Assembly: GCA_029938715.1 (NCBI GenBank)
Contig: JAOZUK010000005.1
Location: 36,389 to 74,749 of the forward strand
DNA: 38,361 nucleotides
Source of the DNA: Bacteroidales bacterium
GTDB lineage: Bacteria > Bacteroidota > Bacteroidia > Bacteroidales > GCA-2748055
Reading direction: 5' to 3'
In this document: positions 25,491 to 33,179 of the stretch, piece by piece
Numbering within the stretch: position 1 is the first letter of the stretch
Layout of the letters: every line of letters starts with the position of its first letter
Position numbers and translations under genes: made by a program
Notes under the pieces: model-generated
The model's input: the letters and a program-made list of their open reading frames with translations, nothing else
Databases searched by the model: none
What the model was told of the DNA's origin: nothing

Positions 25491-25859
25491 ATGGAAGACC
25501 TCATTATTATACCCACAGATAAATCACTTGCCGTGGATATATCCTATGGGATTCTGAACTTCACTGGCAGATCCATCTTAACTGATCCAAAAGTTTTTTT
25601 TGATCCCATCCTCACCTGGGTAAATAAATACATCAAGAACCCTGCTGAAGAAACTGTCGTAAATATAAAACTGGAGTACATAGACACTGCATCCACCCAG
25701 TCCTTATATCAGATCCTTCGTCAATTGAATGGTGTAAGATCTAAAGATTTCGTTTTGATGATAAACTGGTATATAGAGGATGCAGATCCCGAAATGCAGG
25801 AACTGGGCGAAATGATCGAGCAGCGCATGGGCATAGAATTTCAATATGTCCCCTACTAA
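25491..25859 (+). CDS. SiaC-family (DUF1987) regulatory phosphoprotein, copy 1
   Basis: 122 residues from the ATG at 25491. An in-frame TTG at 25464 would add nine residues, but the ATG aligns exactly with the start of the second copy. The whole protein fits the SiaC/DUF1987 family: a strand-rich start (IIIPTDKSLAVDISYGIL), NFTGRSILTDPKVFFDPILT (about 23-42) and the core LEYIDTASTQSLYQIL (about 61-76). Thr66 is at the place of the Thr phosphorylated in Pseudomonas SiaC. There SiaB phosphorylates and SiaA dephosphorylates SiaC, and unphosphorylated SiaC activates the diguanylate cyclase SiaD. None of these partners is in the window. It faces the exopolysaccharide operon. Confidence 0.82.
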   Translation: MEDLIIIPTDKSLAVDISYGILNFTGRSILTDPKVFFDPILTWVNKYIKNPAEETVVNIKLEYIDTASTQSLYQILRQLNGVRSKDFVLMINWYIEDADPEMQELGEMIEQRMGIEFQYVPY

Positions 25860-25952
25860 TTTTCTAAATCCTACCCTGAAATTCAACGCAATTTCAATAA
25901 AAAGTCCTAAATTCGGAAAACCTCAATTAATAACAAGTTTACCGGACTATCT

Positions 25953-26762
25953 ATGGGAGAAGATCAAACCAGACTTTCCAGTGCAGAACTGGAAGAGTTA
26001 TGCCTGAAACAGAATATTATCATTGAGCGTAATGATCCGTTCAATAATTCAAAAATCTACCTTCCCAATATCGAAAAGATCAATAAAATGATCCGCGAAT
26101 TCGATTTTCTGGTGGATGGGTCTTCCAGGGGCAAAGCCGTAAATGAAATAAGCAAAATCGAACGCTTTCTTTACGACAATGAGGAAAATGCTGATATCAG
26201 GAGTAAGTTCCTGGCCACCTATTACTCCAATGCCTCCATGTATATTGAAAATCACCGTAGATTACTGGAAGACAAGCGGTCAGAAAACTGGAAGTACCTG
26301 TTTGTGAACTACTTTAAAATGGAGGACATCTATAACTACTTCAATAAGAAATCCAGTGCTTCTGATTTTTTTAAGGATTATTCCATTTTCAACGATCTCA
26401 TCGATCTCACCTATAACGTGAAATTGATGGAGTATCTGCGGAGCCAGGTGGAGCTTGAGATTCCTATAGATAACGATACGGATTTGCCTGTTAAAATTGA
26501 AGAATCCAACCTCAAACTTGTGATTATCAACGAACTGGGGCTAATTGACAAACTAAAGAATCAGATCTCAGAAAATACACTTCCCAATCTGGCAAGATTT
26601 CTGACAGCCCTTTGTTATGAAGACCCTTCGAACTGGAGAGATGTCCTGCTAAAACTTAAGAATTTGAATTTACAGAACGACAAAGACCTGCTGACCGAAC
26701 TGAATTTGAATAAAGCGCATGAAATTATGTCTCTTTTTGGTATTGAATTGGAAAAGGAGTAA
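25953..26762 (+). CDS. Unrecognised 269-residue protein between two SiaC genes
   Basis: I do not recognise this protein. It has no signal peptide or membrane span, and it is acidic/basic mixed and helix-rich. The N-terminal part (residues about 8-75) is charged, and the middle is rich in Tyr/Asn/Lys (YYSNASMYIENHRRLLEDKR; FVNYFKMEDIYNYFNKK). The C-terminal third (LKLVIINELGLIDKLKNQIS, then LPNLARFLTALCYEDPSNWR) has an 'ELG-I/L-I-D-x-L' element that I associate only loosely with Bacteroidota hypothetical proteins. It starts 93 bases after SiaC copy 1 and ends 43 bases before SiaC copy 2, on the same strand. It could be a SiaC partner, an adaptor or a kinase-like protein, but no catalytic motif is visible. 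Confidence 0.8.
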   Translation: MGEDQTRLSSAELEELCLKQNIIIERNDPFNNSKIYLPNIEKINKMIREFDFLVDGSSRGKAVNEISKIERFLYDNEENADIRSKFLATYYSNASMYIENHRRLLEDKRSENWKYLFVNYFKMEDIYNYFNKKSSASDFFKDYSIFNDLIDLTYNVKLMEYLRSQVELEIPIDNDTDLPVKIEESNLKLVIINELGLIDKLKNQISENTLPNLARFLTALCYEDPSNWRDVLLKLKNLNLQNDKDLLTELNLNKAHEIMSLFGIELEKE

Positions 26763-26773
26763 TATTATATTTG
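26743..26773 (+). promoter_or_regulatory. Candidate promoter in front of SiaC copy 2
   Basis: TTG at 26743-26745 (ATTG from 26742), 20 bases, then a perfect TATATTTG at 26766-26773 match the Bacteroidota -33/-7 promoter pattern. A start near 26780 would give a leader of about 25 bases before the ATG at 26806. The -33 part overlaps the last codons of the preceding gene, so the second SiaC and the genes after it may be expressed separately from the first. Confidence 0.45.
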
Positions 26774-26805
26774 TAATCATATCAAACCTCTGAAATTATT
26801 ACAGG

Positions 26806-27177
26806 ATGGAAAACATCACGATCGAACCCACCAAAAAATCACTGGAAGTTGAATGCGCACCCGGCTATTTTAAACTATCTGGAAATTCCATACTTTCCGA
26901 TCCACGAAAATTCTTTAAGCCAATTGTGGAGTGGGTAGAGGAGTACATCAAGGAACCAGAAGACAAAACCAACATAGACCTGAAACTGGAATATGTGGAT
27001 ACAGCATCTGTCCAGAGTGTATTCGATATCATGAGGATGTTTAAACCACTTCAGGAGAAAAACAAGGAAGTTGCAGTGAACTTTTACTTTGAGTTTGATG
27101 ACCCGGAGCTTCTGGAGCTAGGAGAGATTATGGAAGGTCGCCTGGGAATCAAATTCAATTTCATTGAGTACCAATAA
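26806..27177 (+). CDS. SiaC-family (DUF1987) regulatory phosphoprotein, copy 2
   Basis: 123 residues, collinear with copy 1 over the full length: GNSILSDPRKFFKPIVEWVE against GRSILTDPKVFFDPILTWVN, and LKLEYVDTASVQSVFDIM against IKLEYIDTASTQSLYQIL. Thr66 is again at the presumed phosphosite. The copies diverge mainly in the N-terminal strand pair and in the 85-100 loop (one residue longer here), so they are paralogues with possibly different partners. It is followed after 9 bases by a Tat-exported oxidoreductase gene. The family is known to act through binding rather than catalysis. Confidence 0.82.
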   Translation: MENITIEPTKKSLEVECAPGYFKLSGNSILSDPRKFFKPIVEWVEEYIKEPEDKTNIDLKLEYVDTASVQSVFDIMRMFKPLQEKNKEVAVNFYFEFDDPELLELGEIMEGRLGIKFNFIEYQ

Positions 27178-27186
27178 CAATACAGG

Positions 27187-28590
27187 ATGACTAATGTGCT
27201 AAACCGCAGGGCGTTCCTGGGCACAACAGGCGCCTTTGTGGCTGGAACTCTAATGGCCTCACCTCTGGCCAGGCACGCCTACTCCAAGGGCCAAAAAATA
27301 AAAGCAGTACTTGTGGGTACAGGTGTCAGGGGAACCTCCTTCTGGGGAAAGACGCTGGTGGAGAATTTCCCGGACATTCTCGAATTTGTGGGACTCTGTG
27401 ACATCAATCCCGGTCGCCTGGAATATGCAGCTAAATATATGGGAGTGGGTTGCCCCCTGTTTGCCAGTTTCGAGGATATGATCAATCAAACCCATCCCGA
27501 CCTGGTAATCGTTACCACCATGGACTCTACCCATCATGAATTTATTGTCAAAGGGCTGGATATGGGCTGTGATGTGCTCACCGAGAAACCTCTTACCACC
27601 GATGAGGATAAATGCCAGTCCATCCTGGATGCCGAGCGCCGTACCAATCGAAAGGTGATTGTAGGCTTTAACTACCGGTGGGGACCCTACCCCACCAAGA
27701 TCAAAGAGCTTTTACAATCTGGCTCTATTGGCCGGATCACCTCCGTTGATTTCCATTGGTATCTGAACACCTATCACGGGGCATCCTATTTCAGGAGATG
27801 GCACGGCCTGCGACAATCGGGAGGAACCCTCTGGGTACATAAAGCCACACATCATTTCGATCTGCTGAACTGGTGGCTGGACAGCGATCCCGAAGAGGTT
27901 TTCGCTTACGGGGATTTGGAATATTATGGTTCCAATGGCCCTTTCAGGGGAGATAAGTGCCGTACGTGTGACCACAAAAAGGAGTGTAAGTTCTTTTGGG
28001 ATATCACGAAGGATAAGAGATCCATGGATCTCTATGTGAACAATGAACAGCACGATGGATACATTCGCGATAGTTGTCTGTTCCGTCCGGAGATCAATAT
28101 TTATGACAAGATGTCGGCACAGATTAAATACCGTGACAACACTCTGGTCAACTACTCGCTTACCACCTACTCTCCTTACGAAGGCTGGAAAATTGCTTTT
28201 AACGGAACAGAGGGCCGCATCGACGCCTGGCTTGACATTCCATTTATGAAAGGCGAAAATATCAGTCAGTCCGACATGCACGAACTTGAAATGTCCCAGC
28301 AGGATGAAAATCTTCATTCCGAACCTGTGATTGTACACAAACTGTGGAACGATTTCAAAGTGGAGCAGGTAAGCTTTTCAAAAGGAGGGCACGGCGGAGG
28401 AGATAAATTATTGCACGACCAGATCTTCAGGACTCCCGGAAAAAAGGATTCCTTTGACAGGCCAGCTGGTGTTCGTGATGGAGCCATGTCCATTCTCATA
28501 GGAATTGCTGCCAGGAAGAGCATCGAATCGGGGCATCCGGTCCGTATTTCAGAACTTACTGACCTGGAACCCAGGGAAAGAAGGATATGA
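27187..28590 (+). CDS. Gfo/Idh/MocA-family oxidoreductase with Tat signal and Cys cluster
   Basis: 467 residues. A twin-arginine leader (LNRRAFLGTTGAFVAGTLMA, about 5-24) is followed by a Rossmann motif, KAVLVGTGVRGTSFW (about 39-53), and the family signature CDVLTEKPLTTDE (about 128-140, Lys134). An insertion at about 255-300 carries Cys258, Cys261, Cys267 and Cys297 (C-x2-C-x5-C…C), which could bind a metal. Tat export implies that the protein is folded with its NAD(P) before it crosses the membrane, as in the glucose-fructose oxidoreductase branch. It probably oxidises or epimerises a glycan-derived sugar in the periplasm. Its stop overlaps a tiny ORF (ATGA), and a TIM-barrel lipoprotein follows. 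Confidence 0.85.
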   Translation: MTNVLNRRAFLGTTGAFVAGTLMASPLARHAYSKGQKIKAVLVGTGVRGTSFWGKTLVENFPDILEFVGLCDINPGRLEYAAKYMGVGCPLFASFEDMINQTHPDLVIVTTMDSTHHEFIVKGLDMGCDVLTEKPLTTDEDKCQSILDAERRTNRKVIVGFNYRWGPYPTKIKELLQSGSIGRITSVDFHWYLNTYHGASYFRRWHGLRQSGGTLWVHKATHHFDLLNWWLDSDPEEVFAYGDLEYYGSNGPFRGDKCRTCDHKKECKFFWDITKDKRSMDLYVNNEQHDGYIRDSCLFRPEINIYDKMSAQIKYRDNTLVNYSLTTYSPYEGWKIAFNGTEGRIDAWLDIPFMKGENISQSDMHELEMSQQDENLHSEPVIVHKLWNDFKVEQVSFSKGGHGGGDKLLHDQIFRTPGKKDSFDRPAGVRDGAMSILIGIAARKSIESGHPVRISELTDLEPRERRI

Positions 28591-28658
28591 TTCTAGATTA
28601 TCCCGGATATTTCAGGCTGCATCTCCAGGAGATAGATGAGCTAATCGAAACCAATTAA
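28587..28658 (+). CDS. Tiny ORF (23 residues), translationally coupled; reality uncertain
   Basis: An ATG at 28587 overlaps the TGA of the upstream oxidoreductase gene in the ATGA arrangement and opens 23 codons to a TAA at 28656-28658. The peptide starts MILDYPGYFRLHLQ and ends in EIDELIETN, and it looks like protein rather than random sequence. It ends 8 bases before the next gene but is in a different frame from it. It could be a real small protein, a coupling leader that passes ribosomes on, or the remnant of a longer gene. No family is recognised. Confidence 0.3.
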   Translation: MILDYPGYFRLHLQEIDELIETN

Positions 28659-28666
28659 AACTCGCC

Positions 28667-29626
28667 ATGATAGACAGACGTAAATTTATACAGGCCGGAG
28701 CAGCAACTGTTGCCGGAACTGCACTGATGGGCTGCAGCTCAAATGAGCCTGCTTCCAAAACCACAGAGACTCCTGCAAATATCAGGCACAATCCCATAGG
28801 GGTCTCCACCTACTCCTTCTGGCAGTTTAACCGACCGAAGAACGATCCTCCCATTGAGGAGATTATCGATCATGTGGCCGCCATGGGTTTTGATGGAGTG
28901 GAATTATTGCTGGTGCAAATGGCCTCAGATGAAACCTCCTATCTGAATAAACTGAAAAAAAGGGCCTTCCACAATGGACTTGACATTATGGGTTTCTCAA
29001 CGCATCAGGGGTTTGTCAGACCTGATAAGGCCTACCGTGATGAGAATATAGCATTAACCATTCACCAGATTGAACTGGCATACCAGTTGGGGATCCCTAC
29101 CATGCGAATCAACACAGGCCGCTGGGGAACCAGCGAATCTTTTGACCACCTGATGGAGAATAAGGGCATTGAGCCCACCATTGAGGGATACACAGATGAA
29201 GATGGCTTCAAGTGGGTCATTGATTCTATTCAGCAGTGCATCCCTACTGCTGAGAAGTGTGGAGTGGTCCTGGGATTGGAGAACCACTGGGGATTGGGAA
29301 GAACGGCTGAAGGGGTCATGCGTATCGTAAATGAGATTAACTCCCCTTGGCTTAGCGTAACCTTAGATACTGGAAATTTCCTGGAGGATCCTTATGACCG
29401 CCTGGAAATGCTCGCACCCCATACTTCGCTGGTGCAGGCGAAAACCTATTATGGAGGAGGCAAATGGTATACACTTGACCTGGACTATCCAAGGATCGGA
29501 GAGATTATGCGAAAGCACAACTACAAAGGCTATATCTCCCTGGAGATGGAAGGTAAAGCCGATCCCATGGAGGCGGTGCCTGAAAGTCTTGATGTGTTGC
29601 GCGAAGCATTCTATTATGAAATCTGA
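28667..29626 (+). CDS. Sugar phosphate isomerase/epimerase-like TIM barrel, Tat lipoprotein
   Basis: 319 residues. The leader has a twin arginine (MIDRRKFIQAGAATVAGTAL) and runs straight into a lipobox, LMGC (Cys about 24), so the protein is probably Tat-exported and lipidated. The mature domain belongs to the AP-endonuclease-2/xylose-isomerase-like TIM barrel: IGVSTYSFWQFNR (about 44-56), GFDGVELLLVQM, GVVLGLENHWGLGR (about 202-215, Glu-Asn-His metal motif), VTLDTGNFLEDPYDRLEMLA (Asp) and YISLEMEGKADPME (Glu). These acidic and His residues form the family's divalent metal site. With the upstream Gfo/Idh/MocA protein it suggests a periplasmic sugar-conversion pair, a frequent pairing in Bacteroidota. 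Confidence 0.85.
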   Translation: MIDRRKFIQAGAATVAGTALMGCSSNEPASKTTETPANIRHNPIGVSTYSFWQFNRPKNDPPIEEIIDHVAAMGFDGVELLLVQMASDETSYLNKLKKRAFHNGLDIMGFSTHQGFVRPDKAYRDENIALTIHQIELAYQLGIPTMRINTGRWGTSESFDHLMENKGIEPTIEGYTDEDGFKWVIDSIQQCIPTAEKCGVVLGLENHWGLGRTAEGVMRIVNEINSPWLSVTLDTGNFLEDPYDRLEMLAPHTSLVQAKTYYGGGKWYTLDLDYPRIGEIMRKHNYKGYISLEMEGKADPMEAVPESLDVLREAFYYEI

Positions 29627-29630
29627 TTGA

Positions 29631-30356
29631 ATGGGATTTTATAAAAGCATCGCAGAGGTTTACAATAAGATCTTCCCTCTGAATCCCGGACAGGTAGCCT
29701 TTACAAATAGAACCTTTATCCAAACAGGAGATATAAGCCTCCTTGATATTGGGTGCGGTACAGGATCCCTCTCTCTCGCACTGTCAGCCACTTTCAAAAC
29801 AGTTGTGGGAATTGATTTGGACGAGACCATGCTCGAAAAAGCAAAGATAGCTGAAGAGGATTCTACCCATTTGGAGTTTATCCGGTTAGATATGCTGGAG
29901 ATTGATACCCGTTTTGATCCTGGAACATTTGATGGCATCGTCTGTTTCGGGAATACGCTGGTCCACCTATCCTCATTGGAGCAAATTTCCCTCTTTTTTG
30001 GAAAGTGCTACCAGTTGCTTACTCCAAAAGGAAAGCTATTGATACAGATCATCAATTATGACCGGATACTGGATCAGAAAATCAACTGGCTACCCACCCT
30101 TGAAACCGATGATATACAATTCATTAGAAACTACCATTACCACTCTGGCAAACACCGCATTGATTTCGAAACCATGCTGACGATCAAAGCAACGAATCAG
30201 GTCATAAGGAACAGGGTACCTCTAATTCCAGTCAGAAAATCCGAAATAGAGGCTGCGCTTATGGATGCTGGCTTCAGTAACCTTAATTTCTTTGGTAATT
30301 TCAAGGGAGAGGCACTGAGGTCAGATAGTATCCCAATGGTAATTGAAGCCAGCTGA
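29631..30356 (+). CDS. Class I SAM-dependent methyltransferase
   Basis: 241 residues. The SAM-binding motif I is SLLDIGCGTGSLSLAL (about 36-51), the motif II acidic residue lies in VVGIDLDETMLEKAK (about 57-71), and a post-I region FDGIVCFGNTLVHLSSLEQI (about 99-118) fits motif IV. No signal peptide or membrane span is seen, so it acts in the cytoplasm, unlike the two exported proteins before it. It starts 4 bases after the isomerase stop. The substrate is unknown. A sugar O-methyltransferase role fits the neighbourhood but is not shown. It ends the plus-strand operon and converges with the permease gene, 17 bases away, with no visible terminator hairpin. Confidence 0.82.
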   Translation: MGFYKSIAEVYNKIFPLNPGQVAFTNRTFIQTGDISLLDIGCGTGSLSLALSATFKTVVGIDLDETMLEKAKIAEEDSTHLEFIRLDMLEIDTRFDPGTFDGIVCFGNTLVHLSSLEQISLFFGKCYQLLTPKGKLLIQIINYDRILDQKINWLPTLETDDIQFIRNYHYHSGKHRIDFETMLTIKATNQVIRNRVPLIPVRKSEIEAALMDAGFSNLNFFGNFKGEALRSDSIPMVIEAS

Positions 30357-30373
30357 TCCTCTACAAGCAATTC

Positions 30374-32167
30374 TCAGAAAGGCCACAACTTTGGGATCAG
30401 GAGCATGGCGATAATCATTACTATCAGGCTGAGCGGAAAACCCAGCCGGCCAAAATCCTTGTACTTATATTGACCTATGGACTGGACAATCATATTGGTT
30501 TGGTAGCCAATGGGGCTTAAAAAGCTGCAGGCCGCTGCAGTACATATGGCAATCACAAAAGGCCTGTGGTCATAACCAGAAAGATTTGAAATGGAGAGAG
30601 CGATTGGAAACACCAGGGCCGCAGCAGCATTGTTGGTTACCACCTCAGTGATGATGGCAGTCAACAGGTAGAGAATAAACAGCAGCCCCATGGGCCCCAG
30701 GAACATCAGATGATTCAGAATGAAATTTGCTACAGTGTCGGACAGACCCGAGTTATGGATGGCATAGCTGATCCCGATTGAAGCCGCAATGGTGATAAGG
30801 ATATCCCAGTTTACAGCCTTAGTATACCGTTGAGAAGGCAAAATCTTTAACCAGATCATCAATATCATCACCATTCCGGTAACCAACAATGGATTGAATG
30901 CTGTGTTTTTAAAAACCTCAAAAGAGGTAGTAACAATGGCCCCTGCAAGCAAGCCAGCAAGTAACAGGTAAGTTAGAAGGGCTTTTTTTCTATCTATATT
31001 GAATTGTATATCCCCTTTGGAGGAAAGCAGATAGAATATCTGTGAATCGTTCCAACTTGAAACAAAGTTTGAATCGGTAAGAAGCAACAGGGTATCCCCT
31101 TCCTTGAGCCGGACATGGTCTACTTCCTGGTAGATCTGATCTCCATTTCGATAGATGGCCAGCACCACACTGTTGTACCTGTTCAGAAAATCGATTTCAT
31201 TCATCCGTTTTCCAACACCCGGAAAACGGCCGGAAATAATTGCCTCTACAGATTCCAACTTGGCATTTTTATGATGGTTGTATGCCTGTTCAAGCTTATG
31301 CAAAGAAATACCTTTTATAACCCGCAAGGATTCAAGCATGATCAGTGAGGTATTCAACAGCAGCTTATCTTCCTTATAGATCTCCAGATTTGCATAGTCC
31401 TGGATATACTCCCCATTCCTAATCACGGCAGCCAGGTTGATGTCTTTAAAAATCCCCCCCTTCAGGATGGCATATTCACTACCGATAGATTCAAACTCCT
31501 CTGTAATAATGGCCTCAAAGAAAAAGAGTTTCTGGGATCTGTTGGCATCATTGGTATCTGAGCCCCGTAAAAGCAATCTGCTGAAAAAGACCAGGTACAC
31601 CAGGCCGGCAAAAAAGAGGAATATGCCCAGTCTGCCGGTTTCAAAAAAACCAAGCCCATCCATGTTATTTTCCAGTAATAGACCATGCACCAACAGGTTT
31701 GTGGAGGTGCCAATAATGGTAAGTGATCCACCCAGAATGGTTATAAAGGAGAGGGGCATCAGAAATTTGCGGGAATCCATTTTCAACCGCTCACTCCAGT
31801 TTTTGATCAGGGGAGCAAAAATAAGTACGATGGGGGTATTGTTCAGAATGGCCGATATGGCACCAATGGGTGCCAGAATGGAAAAGTAGAGTTTGCTGTA
31901 TTTCTTCTTTTCACGTGGCAGAAACAGGTCCGAAAATACTTTGAGGATCCCGGAGGCCCTCACCCCTTCGCTGATGATAAAGAGAAGTGCAATAATCAAT
32001 ACCCCCTGGTTAGAAAATCCAGAAACGGCCTCCCTGGTATCCACGATACCTCCAGCCATAAAAACAAAAAGACCGGTTAACAAAATAATTCCCGGACGAT
32101 GGTATTCGCGCACAAGGGCGAATATGATAAAAGCCAGTACAATAACAACTATAATCTGGTCAAGCAT
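30374..32167 (-). CDS. SLC13-family anion permease with two RCK_C (TrkA-C) domains; probable sulfate transporter
   Basis: 597 residues. The N-terminal half has about five spans (IIVVIVLAFIIFALVREYHR at the start, NNTPIVLIFAPLIKNW as the substrate-binding hairpin, about 108-123). The central cytoplasmic part has two RCK_C-like domains (about 205-285 and 295-375, the second with FPGVGKRMNEIDF and LKEGDTLLLLTDSNFVSS). The C-terminal half has the second hairpin, with TEVVTNNAAAALVFPIALSI. This layout is that of SLC13/DASS-type permeases often encoded beside cysDN. The divergent cysD gene starts 79 bases away, so sulfate is the likely substrate. Other di-anions are possible. A C7 tract lies at 31454-31460. 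Confidence 0.85.
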   Translation of the reverse strand: MLDQIIVVIVLAFIIFALVREYHRPGIILLTGLFVFMAGGIVDTREAVSGFSNQGVLIIALLFIISEGVRASGILKVFSDLFLPREKKKYSKLYFSILAPIGAISAILNNTPIVLIFAPLIKNWSERLKMDSRKFLMPLSFITILGGSLTIIGTSTNLLVHGLLLENNMDGLGFFETGRLGIFLFFAGLVYLVFFSRLLLRGSDTNDANRSQKLFFFEAIITEEFESIGSEYAILKGGIFKDINLAAVIRNGEYIQDYANLEIYKEDKLLLNTSLIMLESLRVIKGISLHKLEQAYNHHKNAKLESVEAIISGRFPGVGKRMNEIDFLNRYNSVVLAIYRNGDQIYQEVDHVRLKEGDTLLLLTDSNFVSSWNDSQIFYLLSSKGDIQFNIDRKKALLTYLLLAGLLAGAIVTTSFEVFKNTAFNPLLVTGMVMILMIWLKILPSQRYTKAVNWDILITIAASIGISYAIHNSGLSDTVANFILNHLMFLGPMGLLFILYLLTAIITEVVTNNAAAALVFPIALSISNLSGYDHRPFVIAICTAAACSFLSPIGYQTNMIVQSIGQYKYKDFGRLGFPLSLIVMIIAMLLIPKLWPF

Positions 32168-32246
32168 ATGGATGATTCCGTAATGTTTTCAAGGACTGTG
32201 AACAAATAAAGATATGAAATAACCCAAAGATTTCTTAGTTTTCGGG

Positions 32247-33155
32247 ATGGAAGATTACAGACTTACAAATTTACGGGAGCTTGAAGCGGAAGCAATTCAT
32301 ATCATACGTGAAGTAGCAGCAGAATTTGAAAATCCGGTGATGCTCTATTCAATTGGGAAAGACTCGTCTGTGATGGTCAGACTGGCCGAAAAGGCATTCT
32401 ATCCGGCAAAGGTCCCCTTCCCCCTGATGCATATAGACTCCAAATGGAAGTTTCGCGAAATGATCAACTTTCGGGATAATTATGCTGCTGAAAAAAACTG
32501 GGACCTGATCGTACATTACAATAAAGAAGGTTTTGAAAAAGGCATCGGGCCCTTTACACACGGGAGCAAGGTTCATACAGATGTGATGAAAACACAGGCA
32601 CTGCTTGAAGGACTAAGCAAATATAAGTTTGATGCAGCCTTTGGAGGCGCCCGTAGGGATGAGGAGAAGTCACGTGCCAAGGAGCGCATCTACTCTTTCA
32701 GAGATCAATACCACCAGTGGGATCCAAAAAACCAGCGGCCCGAGCTGTGGGACAATTACAATGCACGGATTCATAAAGGTGAGTCAATCAGGGTATTTCC
32801 CATATCGAATTGGACAGAACTGGATGTCTGGCAATACATTAGACTTGAGAAGATTACCATCGTCCCACTCTATTTTGCAAAAGAGAGGCCTGTTGTGAAC
32901 CAGGATGGAACCCTCATTTACGTAGATGATGAACGGATGCCCGATGAACTGAGAAAGAGAGCAGAAATGAAGATGGTACGTTTCAGAACTCTGGGTTGTT
33001 ATCCTCTTACCGGCGCCATAGAATCGAGAGCAGACACACTGGAAAAGATTGTCGAAGAGATGATGCTTGCCAAGGTATCTGAAAGAACCACCCGGGTCAT
33101 TGATTTCGACCAGGAAGCCAGTATGGAACAGAAAAAGAGGGAAGGCTACTTCTAG
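32247..33155 (+). CDS. cysD: Sulfate adenylyltransferase subunit 2 (CysD)
   Basis: 302 residues, full length for CysD. The PP-loop ATP-pyrophosphatase motif is [20 protein letters not shown] (about 32-51), followed by [19 protein letters not shown], the conserved [20 protein letters not shown] (about 129-148) and the C-terminal [20 protein letters not shown] (about 250-269). With CysN it makes adenosine 5'-phosphosulfate from ATP and sulfate, driven by GTP hydrolysis. In this window the likely use is supplying PAPS for the sulfotransferases, because no APS/PAPS reductase gene is present, although assimilation genes may lie elsewhere. It is 24 bases upstream of cysN and divergent from the permease gene. 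Confidence 0.95.
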   Translation: MEDYRLTNLRELEAEAIHIIREVAAEFENPVMLYSIGKDSSVMVRLAEKAFYPAKVPFPLMHIDSKWKFREMINFRDNYAAEKNWDLIVHYNKEGFEKGIGPFTHGSKVHTDVMKTQALLEGLSKYKFDAAFGGARRDEEKSRAKERIYSFRDQYHQWDPKNQRPELWDNYNARIHKGESIRVFPISNWTELDVWQYIRLEKITIVPLYFAKERPVVNQDGTLIYVDDERMPDELRKRAEMKMVRFRTLGCYPLTGAIESRADTLEKIVEEMMLAKVSERTTRVIDFDQEASMEQKKREGYF

Positions 33156-33179
33156 GTACTTATTTCTAATATTTTTAAC

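Noticed and set aside
25953..26762. Calling the middle protein SiaB or a histidine-kinase-like enzyme
   Set aside because: No GHKL/ATP-binding, kinase or phosphatase motif is visible, so a named function would be a guess from position only.
27712..28338. A 208-codon open frame on the minus strand
   Set aside because: It is antisense to the Gfo/Idh/MocA gene, whose motifs are all in the plus frame. It has no start context or family signature.
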